From Ceratopteris richardii (lineage: Eukaryota; Streptophyta; Polypodiopsida; Polypodiales; Pteridaceae): a stretch of 64,000 nt of DNA. Positions 1 to 11,076 of the stretch are shown here, piece by piece. The stretch covers positions 84,059,378 to 84,123,377 of the forward strand of contig CM035441.1 of assembly GCA_020310875.1 (NCBI GenBank). Direction: 5' to 3'. The notes beneath the pieces were generated by a model, which saw nothing but the letters and a program-made list of their open reading frames with translations, was not told the origin of the DNA and made no database searches. The stretch's first letter is position 1. The number at the start of each line of letters is the position of its first letter. Made by a program: the position numbers and the translations under genes.

Positions 1-290
1 GGTACTCCCAGTAATGTCATCGAAATAAGCGTCGGTACACCCAGCGGGTGCCGGTATACGCGACGGTGCACCCAGCAGAGGCGTCGGTATGGGCGTCGGT
101 ATGGGCGTCAGTAAGAGCGTCGGTATTACCGACACTTATACCGACGTTCATACCGATGCCCATACCGACGCTTATACCGATGCCCATACCGGCGCTATAG
201 TACCAACATGCATACCGATAGATACACCAACGTCGCGGCAAAAATAGCCGTGTTCATTTCCCTCGGTAAAAACCTCGGTATACGGCCGAT
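1..290. repeat. Degenerate short tandem and inverted repeat (CGGTAT/ATACCG type)
   Basis: This stretch is built from variants of a 6-12 base unit. On the left it reads GGGCGTCGGTAT (about 60-135). On the right it reads as the reverse complement, ATACCGACGCCC-like (about 136-195). The two halves could therefore fold into a long imperfect hairpin centred near 133-137. Short open frames across it are a by-product of the repeat, so I do not call a gene. It directly abuts Copia RT sequence at about 290-300. Confidence 0.6.
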
Positions 291-368
291 CTGTTGTAGT
301 GGACGTATGACTATTGTTCGGAGCATCTGTGCACTTGCGACCCATCATGGTTGGAATGTACATCAGTT
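290..368 (+). pseudogene. Copia RT fragment, left flank of the P insertion (element Q)
   Basis: About 70 bases are nearly the same as the RT region of element P at 3925-3995 (the stretch encoding roughly MTTVRSICALATHHGWNVHQ). It stops where P's 5' LTR begins. RT homology continues at 5512, just after P's 3' LTR, so this is the left half of a resident Copia element, Q, that P interrupted. The last five bases before the LTR are CAGTT and the first five after P are GAGTT. This fits a 5-bp target-site duplication with one mismatch. Confidence 0.7.
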
Positions 369-598
369 TATTGATATATTTAGGTAGTGATGTGTGTGAA
401 CACACTAGGACCGTCGGGGCACTTTTTTCCCTCTTTAGGAGGTTTTTTTCCCTCGGCTTGTATATACGCCTATCACCCTAATGGGCTACTTATCTTTGTA
501 CATTCTCTAGTAATACATTCAGTATTGTGTGTTGTGCTCCAAGCTTCTTCTTCTTCCTTGTGTTGTTCGCGTGCTTCCGCAGACGTCTAACTCCAACA
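369..598 (+). repeat. 5' LTR of Copia element P
   Basis: It begins TATTGATAT (TGTTGATAT in the other copies) and ends CTCCAACA. It matches the 3' LTR at 5283-5511 and the Q LTR at 7315-7544 over its full length. The terminal TGTTG/CAACA forms the usual short inverted repeat. Confidence 0.9.
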
Positions 599-600
599 AT

Positions 601-612
601 TGGTATCAGAGC
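601..612 (+). other. Primer-binding site of element P (initiator Met tRNA type)
   Basis: TGGTATCAGAGC lies two bases after the LTR end. This is the standard plant Copia PBS. The leader from 613 to 952 has no ORF I would support. Confidence 0.9.
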
Positions 613-952
613 AGGCCGTCGCTTCATCTAGGGCGCTGTCGACACTCCTCCATTTACAGTCTCAAAATTGCACGAATTTTGGTGAGCATACTCAGTGTGT
701 TTCCGAGATCAAAACAGCTTTGCTATGGGTGCCGAAATCGTGATTTGAGCTCGTTTCGGCCTTCGAATGCACTATCGCAACGCTTGTCCAAGCTATTTCA
801 TCTTTTTGTGCCAAAGGTATATACCAGTTTCTGTTCGCCAGTATAAGCGTCTCGAAGTCTACTACAGGTCTAGCAAAATTTGTCTGGGCAGTTCTGTTCA
901 ACCTTTTCAGATACAATCAATTTTCTGCATCAAGGTATTTTAATCACTGGCC

Positions 953-1636
953 ATGGCTGAAAGCAGTGATGTATTCCGTATGTTGGCTGTTGAGGATAAG
1001 TTGGATGGTACCAACTACCCGTTATGGTCTTATATGATGCGACATGTGTTGGTTGCAAAAGGACTTTGGAACATTGTACAGGGTGTCGAAAAACGTCCTA
1101 TCACACCTGCAACTATTACAACTGCAAGTACTGAAGTTGATGCAGAAGGTGTCGAAGATGATGATATTCTGCATATTCTTGTTCGTGCTTCGGTTTCTAC
1201 TGCACCTACTGCAGAGCAGATTCGTTGGGATGGCAAGGATGCCCAGTCACATGCATTGATAGCTTTGTATGTCAAACGTGCCATTTTTCCTCACATTCGC
1301 TCTTGCAGAACAGCTAAGAATGCTTGGGATACACTTACCACATTGTACCAAGCTAGGAATGAGGCTCGTGTTGCTTACCTTCGAAAACAATTGGAGAGTG
1401 AGCACATGAATGAAGGTGATTCTATGGACAGTTTCCTGACAAAGATCAAAGACTTGAAGGAACAATTGATTTTTGTTGATGAGGTTATACCAGATAGCTC
1501 ACTTGTGCAGACCGTTCTGAATGGTCTTCCTAATTCATATCAGAGTTTTGCTTCTACTCTTCGGTTGATGATGAAAGGCAATCCAAATGCCTTATCCTTT
1601 GAGGAGTTAGTCTTTGTTCTGTTGCAGGAAGATTAG
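953..1636 (+). CDS. gag: Copia gag (N-terminal part), element P
   Basis: A 227-codon frame starts at an ATG in CCATGG context after the leader. It begins MAESSDVFRMLAV and contains LDGTNYPLWSYMM and KGLWNIV, the hallmark N-terminus of plant Copia gag (UBN2/DUF4219-like). TAKNAWDTL and LRKQLES follow. The frame stops at TAG 1634-1636. Copia gag normally continues to a zinc knuckle, and here the knuckle CKYCKGNDHIIKNC (canonical CX2CX4HX4C) is found downstream in another frame near 1800-1850. The stop is therefore a mutation or frameshift. The product is the particle structural protein. Confidence 0.85.
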   Translation: MAESSDVFRMLAVEDKLDGTNYPLWSYMMRHVLVAKGLWNIVQGVEKRPITPATITTASTEVDAEGVEDDDILHILVRASVSTAPTAEQIRWDGKDAQSHALIALYVKRAIFPHIRSCRTAKNAWDTLTTLYQARNEARVAYLRKQLESEHMNEGDSMDSFLTKIKDLKEQLIFVDEVIPDSSLVQTVLNGLPNSYQSFASTLRLMMKGNPNALSFEELVFVLLQED

Positions 1637-4600
1637 TCCAGGCAGAACAGGTCCATTATGCGAGTTGCAGATCAAGATTTCTTGGCTAGTCAAAAGGGGA
1701 AAGGAAAATGGAGCTCTTGAACTAGTAAGCAGAAATCTACTAATTTTGCATATTCGAAGAAGGAAGATAAAGATGAGAAGAAATCAGAAAAGCAGAAATT
1801 GTTTTGTAAGTATTGTAAAGGGAATGATCATATCATAAAGAACTGTCCAAAACTGGCTGCTAAAGAGGCAAAGAAGAAAGAGGTTGGAATGGTTGTTGCA
1901 GAGGCCTCTACACCCAAAACAGAGTTTGCTAATCTTGTGCAGGAAGAAGAATGGGCGTTTACTACTGTTTGCAGTTTTGACCCATCTTCTCATGAGCAGT
2001 GCATGTCTGACGTAGACTCAAATGTTTGGTATTTTGACAGTGGGGCAACCAAACATATTACCTCAGAGCGTAGTTTCTTCTCTTCACTCGAGCCTGCCTC
2101 TACAGGGAATACTGTTACATGTGCCAACAACTCCTCCTATCCTGTTATGGGAGTTGGTAAGATCATTTTGACTACTGCTGATGGTAGCTCTTTCACTTTT
2201 TCAGATGCTTTATTTGTGCTAGGGATCAAGAAGAACCTGTTATCAGTTTTTGCATTAGCCAAGATTGGCTTGGTTGTGAAATTTGTTGATGATAGGTGTA
2301 CAGTTCATGATCTGTCAAGGCGATGTGATTATTGCTTCAGGCATTTTATGTCGTGGGCTATATAAGCTCATAGACTATGAAAGATCTATAAATGATTTGG
2401 CATGTGCAGTAAATGATTATCAGTCTATGTCAGATGCAAAGCTTTGGCATGCACGCTTTGGTGATCTGAATTTTGCTAGTTTGCTATGCCTGCAAAAATT
2501 TGAAATGGTGTTCTCTTTGCCCAAACTTGAGGCACCTGGAAAACATGTTTGTGAAGGCTGTATTTCGGGCAAAATGTAGCGTTCTTCCTTTCAAAAAGAT
2601 GGTTCAGTTCGGGCTACTCAGAAATTGAAGCTTGTACATAGTGATGTCTGTGGTCCTATGCAGACACCTTCTTTTGGGAATTATCTTTACTTCGTGACTT
2701 TCATCGATGATTTTTCCAGGCATGCATGGGTATATCCATTGAAGGCAAAGTTCGAAGTGTTCATGTGCTTCAAACAGTTTTGGTTTTGGCGGAAAATCTG
2801 TCAGCATGTAAAATGGGCACCCTCCGTTTTGATCGAGGGGGGAGTATATGTCTTCTGGTTTTAATGCATTTCTGGCTGAATGTGGGATGAAACACCAGTG
2901 TACAGTGCCGTATACACCTCAGCAGAATGGAGTTGCTGAACGAAAGAACAGGTCACTCATGGAGATGGCGAGGTGTATGGTCAAGAGGCAGGCTTTACCA
3001 CATAGTTTCTGGCTTGAGGCTGTCATGTGTGCAACATATGTACTGAACAGGTGTCCTACTAAAGCGCTGCAGTCTATCACTCCATATAAGGCTTGGCCTG
3101 ACCGCAAGCCATCTGTTGCTCATCTGCATATTTTTGGTTGTTTGGCATATGCATTAGTGCCTGAACAACATCGCAGAAAATTGGATGATAAAGCAGTAAA
3201 ATGTATTTTTGTTGGATACAGTTCTGAAAGTAAAGGCTATCGTCTGTATCATCCACAGACTAAATGCATTTTGGGTAGCCGTGATGTTGTTTTTGTGGAA
3301 GATTCTATTCAACCATTGCTTTCATGTACTAAGGAGACATTGTTAGCTCCAAAGACATGTATGATACTTTGCTGCCTCTTTTTATAGGTGGATAGTCTAC
3401 TGCTGGTCCCAATGAGGCAACTTCTCAGCCTTTGCAGGTTTCATGTGATGATGCAGATAATTCCATTTCTGATGCAGATGTACATGATGCACTTATTGAT
3501 GAGAGAGCTGATATTGAGCAGGCAAGAACTATGCCAAAATGGCTGGTGCAAACCTTGCATGACAGCAAATTAGATACACCTCTATCACATCGTACTCATC
3601 CAGGCTCTCATAGTGCCTTCTTTGCATCAGATTGCTATACTATGGCTCCATCTAGTCTCTGTGATGAGAATGAGCCTGTTTCGTTTGATGAAGCACAAAA
3701 TTCAGAAAAATGGATGGCTGCTATGCAATCTGAATATGATGCTATAATGAAGAATGGTACTTGGTCTTTATGTGACTTGCCTCCTGGAAAGAAGGCCATT
3801 GGCACTAAGTGGGTATACAAGTTGAAGCGTAAACCTGATGATACAATTGATAGGTATAAAGCTAGGCTTGTTGCAAAGGGTTATGCGCAGGAAAGAGGCA
3901 TTGATTTTGATGAGACCTTTGCACCTACATGTCATATGACTACTGTTCGGAGCATTTGTGCACTTGCAACCCATCATGGTTGGAATGTACATCAGTTGGA
4001 CATTAAAACTGCATTTCTGAATGGTGACTTGCATGAAGAAGTGTATGTTTTTCAGCCCCGTGGCTTTGTGTAGAAAGGGCATGAAAACCAGGTGTGCAAG
4101 TTAAAGAAGGCATTATATGGTTTAAAGCAAGCACCATGTGCTTGGTATGAGAGGATACATGCCTATTTGATTGCACATGGTTTTGAGAACAATCCAAATG
4201 AAAGCACCTTATATGTTAAGCGTGCTAATGATGTGCTTCTGATCATTGTTGTCTATGTTGACGACATGCTGCTCACTGGTCCTATTGAGAAGCATATTGC
4301 TGGTTTTAAGGCTGATTTGCATGCCTCATTTGAGATGTCTGATTTGGGGCATTTGCATCACTATTTCGGCATTCAATTTATGCAAGTTGATGGTGGGACG
4401 GCTTTGTGTCAATCAAAATATATTGACACATTATTGTAGCGTTTTGGCCTTGAGGACTGTAAGCCTATTGCCACTCCTATGGAGACAAGTTTACGATTGA
4501 GTCTTCATGATGCTGGAGATGCATTTGATGTTGTTGTCTATCAACATGTTGTTGGATGCTTGATTTACTTATGCATTACTCGGCCAGATATTTAGTTTGC

Positions 4601-5208
4601 TGTCTCCCAGATGAGCAGGTTTATGATTGCCTAGGTGTGAAGCATTGGAAGGCGGTTAAACGCATCTTTCGCTACTTGAGTGGTACTCGGCTACTTGGGT
4701 TGTTTTATCCCAAGGGGGGATCACTACTGCCAGATTTGCATGCTTTTTTTGACTCTGATTGGGCTGGTTGTTATGACACTCGTGTGTTCACTAGTGGCTT
4801 TTGCTTCATGCTTGGTAGCTCATGTATATCTTGGTTGAGCAAGAAGAAGCCTACTGTGGCCACTTCCAGTTGTGAGGGTGAGTATAGGGCAGCTTTCACA
4901 GCGACTGTTGAGTGTGTGTGGCTCAGATGCCTTATGGCTGATTTGGGTGTTGGTCAGACTTCTGCCACCACCATCTTCACTGACAGTCAGAGCGCATTGG
5001 CAGTTGCGAGGAACCCTATGTTCCATGCTCGCATTAAGCACATTGAGGTGCATTATCACTATGTCAGGGAGAGGTTCTTTGCTGGGGAGATCAGCTTGGC
5101 ATATGTGCCCATGCAGGAGAACATTGCAGACCTTTTCACGAAGGCTCTGTCAGGGAGAAGTTTGAAGCTTTCCGCAAAGCTTTGGGCTTACTTCCTTTTG
5201 TGGAGTGA
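1637..5208 (+). pseudogene. pol: Copia pol relic (protease, integrase, RT, RNase H), element P
   Basis: Pieces in shifting frames give the zinc knuckle (about 1800-1845), protease (VWYFDSGATKHI, about 2025-2060), GAG-pre-integrase (LWHARFGDLN, about 2440), integrase (HSDVCGPM and FVTFIDDFSRHAWVYP at 2640-2740; YTPQQNGVAERKNRS at 2910-2955), RT (GTKWVYKLKRKPDD; YVDDMLLTG near 4255-4285) and RNase H (DSDWAGCYDTR to ENIADLFTKAL, 4750-5150). Defects include a TAG at 2577-2579, a lost G in the G-run at about 2836-2842 that shifts frame inside integrase, a TAG at 4071, a TAG at about 4437 and a late frameshift near 5150. By comparison with Q, the original stop is TGA at 5206-5208. Confidence 0.88.
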
Positions 5209-5272
5209 TTTCCACATAGCTTGGCACTTCCTTATACATGAGTGCCAGCTCCTTGTTCACTGCATCACTCCC

Positions 5273-5280
5273 ATGGGGGA
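5273..5280 (+). other. Polypurine tract of element P
   Basis: ATGGGGGA lies two bases before the 3' LTR start. This is the expected plus-strand priming site. Confidence 0.75.
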
Positions 5281-5282
5281 TT

Positions 5283-5511
5283 TGTTGATATATTTAGGTA
5301 GTGATGTGTGTGAACACACTAGGACCGCCGGGGCACTTTTTTCCCTCTTTAGGAGGTTTTTTCCCCCGGCTTATATATATGCCTATTGCCCTAATGGGCT
5401 ACTTATCTTTGTACATTCTCTAGTAATACATTCAGTATTGTGTGTTGTGCTCCAAGCTTCTTCTTCTTCCTTGTGTTGTTTGCGTGCTTTCACAAAGCTC
5501 TAACTCCAACA
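5283..5511 (+). repeat. 3' LTR of Copia element P
   Basis: A 229-bp repeat from TGTTGATAT to CTCCAACA, matching 369-598 at about 94 percent by eye. The frame 4556-5503 that runs into it is RNase H read through into LTR and is not a real longer gene. Confidence 0.9.
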
Positions 5512-7314
5512 GAGTTGGACATTAAAAATGCATTTCTGAATGGTTACTTGCATGAAGAAGTGTATGTTTTTCAGCCCCGTGGCTTTGAGCAGAAAGGGCA
5601 TGAAAACTAGGTGTGCAGGTTAAAGAAGGCATTATATGGTTTAAAGGGAGCACCATGTGCTTGGTATGAGAAGATACATGCCTATTTGATTGCACATGGT
5701 TTTGAGAATGGTCCAACTGAAAGCACCTTATATGTTAAGCATGTTCATGATGTGCTTCTGATCATTGTTGTCTATGTTGATGACATGCTTCTCTTGTTTT
5801 AGGGTGCTTTATTTATATTTGGATTGAATAAAAAAAAAAAGAGTTTACGAAGAATTAAACTCATAATTTTTCCATAATATAAAATATACAATCATTTTAT
5901 TTAGAAATATAGATAGAAAGTGTCACTGGTCTTATTGAGAAGCATATTGCTGATTTTAAGGCTGATTTGGATGCCTCATTTGAGATGTCTGATTTGGAGC
6001 ATTTGCATCACTATTTGGGCATTCAATTTATGCAAGTTGATGGTGGAATGGCTTTGTGTCAAACGAAATATATTGACACATTATTGCAGTGTTTTGGCCT
6101 TGAAGACTGTAAGCCTATTGCCACTCCTATGGAGACAAGTTTACGATTGAGTCTTCATGATGTCGGAGATGCATTTGATGTTGTCCTCTATCAGTAGGTT
6201 GTTGGATGCGTGATTTACCTATGCATTACTCATCCAGATATTCAGTTTGTTGTCTAACAGATGAGCAGGTTTATGCATTGCCTAGGTGTCAAGCATTGGC
6301 GGGTGGTTAAGCACTTTTTTTGCTACTTGAGTGGTACTCTGCTAATTGGGTTGTTTTAAGGGGGGATCACTACTGCTAGATTTGCATGCTTTTTCTGAAC
6401 ATTGGATGGTTGCAATGCAATCTGAATATGATGCGATCATGATAAATGGTACCTGTTCTTTATGTGACTTGCCTCCCAACAAGAAGGCCATTGGTACTAA
6501 GTGGGTATACACGCTGAAGTGTAAACTTGATGGAACATTTGATAGGTATAAGGCTAGGCTTGTTGCCAATGGTTATGCACAGGAAAGAGGCATTGACTTT
6601 GATGAAACCTTTGCACCTACATGTCGAATGACTAATGTTCATTGCATCTCTGCTCTTGCAGCTCATCATGGTTGGAATGTACATCAGCTAGACATTAAAA
6701 CAACATTTCTGAATGGTGACTTGCATGAAGAAATGTATGTGTTTCAGCCCCGTGGCTTTGTGCCCCCAGCTACTTGGGTTGTTTTATCCCAAGGGGGGAT
6801 CACTACCGCCATATTTGCATGCTTTTTCTGACTCTCACTGAGTTGGTTGCTATGACACTCATGTGTCCACTAGTGGTCTTTGCTTCATGCTTGGTAGCTC
6901 ATTCATATCTTGGATGAGCAAGAAGCAGCCTACTGTGGCCACTTCTAGTTGTGAGGTTGAGTATAGGGCAACTTTCACAATGACTGTTGAGTGTGTGTGG
7001 CTCAGACGCCTCATGGTTGATTTGGGTGTTGGTCAATCTTTTGCCACCACTATCTTCACTGAAAGTTAGAGCGCATTGGCAGTTGTGAGGAACCCTATGT
7101 TCCATGCTCGTACTAAGCACATTGAGGTGCATTATCATTATGTCAGGGAGAGGTTCTTTGTTGGAGAGATCAGCTTGGCATATGTGCCCATGTAGGAGAA
7201 CATTGAAGGCTCTGCCTAGGGAGAAGTTTGAAGTTTTCCGCAAAGCTTTAGGCTTACTTCCTTTTGTGGATTGATTGCACATCCCTATTCACTCCATCAC
7301 TCCCATGAGGGATT
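5512..7314 (+). pseudogene. Rearranged Copia RT/RNase H relic (element Q)
   Basis: A decayed relative of P. There are three blocks in an order that does not match one element. 5512-6395 equals P 3996-4750 (mid RT to the start of RNase H). 6395-6766 equals P 3703-4068 (the start of RT). 6767-7314 equals P about 4690-5282 (RNase H to PPT). The middle block repeats sequence also present at 290-368, so Q is a chimera of at least two copies. The first block carries a 130-bp AT-rich insertion. Stops are frequent (for example TAG in ESQSALAV near 7067). Confidence 0.8.
5794..5923. mobile_element. 130-bp AT-rich insertion in Q RT (possible MITE)
   Basis: P and Q read the same on both sides (GACATGCT-CTC, then CACTGGTC). 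Only Q has these 130 bases, which are strongly AT-rich. The ends are weakly inverted: GTGCTTTATTTATATTT near the start, and the reverse complement of the end reads ACACTTTCTATCTATATTT. That suggests a small DNA transposon, but I see no clean target duplication. Confidence 0.35.
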
Positions 7315-7544
7315 TGTTGATATATTTAGGTAGTGATGTGTGTGAACACATTAGGACTGTCGGGGCACTTTTTTCCCTCTTTAGGAGGTTTTTTTCCCTC
7401 AGCTTGTATATGCGCATATAGCCCTAATGGGTTACTTATGTTTGTACATTCTAGTGGTAATACATTGAGTATTGTGTGTTGTGCTCCAAGCTCTTCTTCT
7501 TCCTTGTGCTATTTGGGTGCTTCCACAAACGTCTAACTCCAACA
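7315..7544 (+). repeat. 3' LTR of element Q
   Basis: A 230-bp copy of the P-family LTR, from TGTTGATATATTTAGG to CTAACTCCAACA, preceded by purine-rich ATGAGGGATT. It closes the Q relic. Confidence 0.88.
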
Positions 7545-8280
7545 TTCTTGTGCTCAATGATTAATAGAAGTTCTTACGTATAGTAAGCAACAAATTCCAA
7601 GAAAAACTCTCAAGTAGTTACTTGCAAATAACTTGAAATGTCTTCAAGTTTTACACTATGTTTGAAATCTGAAAATTACCTTCATCGATTTGACATGCTT
7701 TCACTGTTAAATTGTAGTTAAGGATGATAGCTTTAAAATGAACTATCAATCATCAAAAACTTTATACTTTACTCTAAGATCTGACTCTTAGAAGTTTAGA
7801 GAAATGTGCACCAAAAAACTCGTAGCTTCTAACTAACAATCATACAGTTATGAAATCACCTTTGTTTCTTCACACAAAGAGAATTAACTCAAAACCTTCT
7901 ACCAAAACATGTGTCTACTATTAGTGAAGATGTTTACAAAATGGCTTGGCCTTGTTCGGCTCATAGCCATAGAAAGATCTTCTTCAATGAATGATCTCTC
8001 ACCACAATCTCCCTCAGATAAAACCCCGACTGCCTCTCTTCTATCTTAGGACTTATAATCGAGTTCTTCTACATTTCTATCCTTCGAATTAACTTATATA
8101 AATTGCATCTTTAGGCTCCTATTTCTCAAAATCATGATTCGCAAAGTTCTAGACTAGTTTTGATCCTAATTCTATCACTATATTACACGTGTGAATTTAT
8201 CCTACGCATGATTTTTGAGTGTCCAAGTTCCATAGTTCTTTTGTCCTTCTTCTTTCCACTTATGTCTTTATGTCTTTATG
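7545..8280. other. Unassigned AT-rich sequence
   Basis: I see no coding frame, LTR or RNA gene here. It lies between the Q LTR and the AT-rich repeat array. It is where a 5' LTR of Gypsy relic R might be expected, but I cannot match it to R's 3' LTR. Confidence 0.4.
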
Positions 8281-8830
8281 CTTAATTACTGAGTGAAGCC
8301 CCAACACATGGACACTGAAAATATCTCTAATACAAACAAAATAGCTACAATAAAAACAAATTACTTGTGATAAAAATAAAATAATTATTATGAAATGGTT
8401 GTTTGAAATAAAAATAATCCAATTAAAATAACTCTTACCTATAATAGAATATATATTTGAAATAAAATACCTCCAATAAAAATGTTGCAATAAAAATAAA
8501 ATAACTTCAATAAAATCACCATACCCTCAATAAAAAGAAAATATTAGCAAATAAATATATCCTTGAGATACAAATATTTGCAACAAGAAATCTACAATAG
8601 AATATATACTTGAACCAAAGATACTTGCAATATAAATACATGCAATAGAACCAAAATACTGATACTATAAATATCATATTTGCAATTAAGAAGAATATTT
8701 GCAAATAAGTATACAGTTTAAATAAAAACACTCTAATGAAAAGCTACAATTTAAATAAAAACAAGGAAAGAAAACCATACTTGCAATACAAACAAAAGAT
8801 GTGCAATATGCATTTCAGGAGTAAACCAAA
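8281..8830. repeat. Degenerate AT-rich tandem repeat (CAATAAAAATA-like)
   Basis: Many diverged copies of a roughly 12-22 base unit around TTGCAATAAAAATA fill this stretch. It precedes a sequence resembling the gag start of the A/E Gypsy family at 8928. It may therefore be the leader array of relic R, as seen in A and E, but this is inference. Confidence 0.5.
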
Positions 8831-10495
8831 TTCTTGAACCCTACTCTATAACCTTTGATAACTTCCACCTGAAAGATATCTTGAGTCATGATAATCTAGA
8901 AAAAACAACCATAAGATCAATAAACACATGCATACCTTCTAAAGGGAGACACTTGTTGTGCAGATGCAAAAATATATGTGTGTGCAATCCAATAAGAGGA
9001 CCCAATACTAAAATGGTGGGGTATACCTTTTTGCTAGCGGGAAAGAGAAATGTACATAAAAAAAGAGACAATGCAGGGCTCGAGCCAAACTAATGAAAAA
9101 GTGCATTGAAGGACTAGAGATTCAAGTCAAGAAATCTAAAGAGGAATCTAAAACAACCAAGAAACACAATGCAAAGTTTGAATAAGAGATTCATCATGCT
9201 AAATCTAGGGTATCTTCTATAATCAACCCAAACCTTGAACTGTTATTGCAAGCCTACCCCCAACAAATTTATGAAGGGCCCAACATTGGAAAACATGAAA
9301 AATTTTATCCTACAAATAGGAGTGATTGTAAATTTTCAAACAAATGATTGAAGTAGCTCAAAAGATGTTAGAAAGGCCACCCATCTTCCCTTACACGTGC
9401 AACCCTGAAGAAAAATTAAAAAATTAACCAAGCAAGACAAACTTTAAGAGAAATTGACTCCTATGGTAGATCCACTACCATCAAAATATATTCCCTAAGA
9501 GACACCCATAGAAACTATCAAAGAGAATCTGACAAGAAAGTCCACCTGATCTCGAGTTCAAGACCCAAAAACATCAAAACTTATGAGAAGAGGTGCAATC
9601 CACGAGATGGAAAAACATGCAAAATCAGCCACCACCCTTCTCAAAGATTCAATTTCCAAATCCATCCTTGGAAGAAGATGTGGATTCATGGGACGCATCA
9701 ATCCAGTCCGATTTTGAGTGAGATATTTCACTAAGTCTAGGATCTTTGCCTAGATACTTAGGCCCATATGAAGAGAAATTGGACTGTCACAAGACGACTA
9801 GGATGCAGAATAAGGGAGTGGAATCAACACACAAGATTTAGAGAAATTCCTCTAGAAAATCTTGTCAAGTACAAAAAGGGACAGAGTCACCCATATGCAG
9901 ACCTAGAGCAACCAAGTAAATGCAAACTTGAGTGTTATCCCTATCCCAATAGATAAAGTGGGAGATTTTAGCAAAGGAGATGAGGAAAATATGATTCTCC
10001 CAATTGAGTGCAATGGAATCATCTCTAGAACCATAATTGATTCAAGTGCAAGCATAGGCATTGCAACCTTGTAGCTATGGAGGAAATGGGGAAAACCAGC
10101 CTTATGACCAAGATGAAGGAAATCGAAACTAACAGGCGGGCATATGGAAAGTTGATGGTTTGTCTCAAGATAGCTTTCACTTCATGTGGTGTTAAGTTCA
10201 AGCACACTGTGGCAATTTGTTAGTTCAATAAACCTAGCACTTATCAGCTGCTCTTAAGACATTCATTTCTAAGAAAAGTAAAAACAGTGCAAGATTAGGG
10301 TTGAAATTCTCTCTACCTGCAACACTCAAGCATAACCACAAAAGTCAACCTACATGACTTCTCACACAAAGACATTCCTCGTTTGCAATGGAACCCAATC
10401 CATAATGAAAAGGATGAGGATGATGCCACCTCTATTCATAGCACAAATAGTAGCGACTCTCAATAGATGGTCTTTCCCCTTCTTCAGACACCACA

Positions 10496-10580
10496 AGAGT
10501 GTAGCTTAGTGGCAAGACATTGTCACGGTTAACCGAGCTCTGGGGGGTACAATACTAGGATGGGTGACCTCCCGGGAAGT
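10496..10580 (+). ncRNA. 5S rRNA-derived fragment with upstream A-box-like motif
   Basis: 10528-10580 reads GTTAACCGAGCTCTGG, then ACTAGGATGGGTGACCTCC and CGGGAAGT. This is the 3' half of plant 5S rRNA, including the C-box of the internal Pol III promoter. Just upstream, TAGCTTAGTGG (10502-10512) fits a tRNA-type A box. The 5' half of 5S is absent, so this is not a working 5S gene. It is either part of a retroelement (5S sequence in Cassandra-type TRIM LTRs is known) or a 5S-derived SINE. Confidence 0.6.
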
Positions 10581-10769
10581 ATCGGGAACCTCTATCTTCC
10601 TTGATCATTGAGGTCTCCCTCGAATGCAGCCAACAATGCCAACAACGACTTCAGTGACTTGGATGACAAGGTTTGCCAAGGTCTATGCCTTGGCCGCCAC
10701 CTTAGTCGTAAGCCTTGGGTAGGTGCTCGCTTCACTCACACAAAAGGAACAAATCTTTTGCACCGAAAT

Positions 10770-10781
10770 GCTCTGATACTA
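10770..10781 (-). other. Minus-strand primer-binding site (Met tRNA type)
   Basis: On the minus strand this reads TAGTATCAGAGC, one base off the plant initiator-Met PBS. It lies one base from the end of the LTR-like sequence at 10783-11076. Sequence 10581-10769 would be the element's leader; I see no clear coding there. Confidence 0.55.
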
Positions 10782-10782
10782 G

Positions 10783-11076
10783 TGACGTATTTCAATGGCA
10801 ATGCATGACAGTGCGCTCTCCTTCTTGAGAGATCCACGATGATATCCTTAGAGTAGAAAACGGAGCTCCTAGGGCTGCACATGATACTCTGCACAGAGGC
10901 TGTAAAATACACAGAAAAACACAGTACACATGGAGCACGAACACAGACTTCTTAGGTGTTACAAAAGCGGTCAAACTTACAGTCTATGACTGACCAGGCC
11001 ACTATATGTTTTAAGAACATATACAAGGAAGTGTCTGGTGGCCATTTGGCTTTTCTCATGGACACTAACGATAACA
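10783..11076 (-). repeat. Minus-strand LTR, single copy, inserted in relic R
   Basis: Read on the minus strand it starts TGTTATCG and ends ATACGTCA, next to a PBS. It interrupts relic R between protease and RT. No second LTR is visible, so the element is truncated. Its link with the adjacent 5S-like fragment is positional only. Confidence 0.5.

Larger units (their letters stand above)
369..5511 (+). mobile_element. Copia element P, full length, decayed
   Basis: This is a complete Ty1/Copia layout: 5' LTR, initiator-Met-type PBS, gag, protease, integrase, RT, RNase H, polypurine tract and 3' LTR. Copia order (integrase before RT) is clear. The LTRs of about 229-230 bp differ at roughly a dozen sites. 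The coding region has several stops and frameshifts, so the element is not autonomous now. It is inserted in a relative (Q) with a probable CAGTT/GAGTT target duplication. Confidence 0.9.

Noticed and set aside
10608..10808. Plus-strand frame of 66 codons after the 5S-like piece
   Set aside because: It covers a minus-strand leader and PBS; codon content and length do not support a gene.
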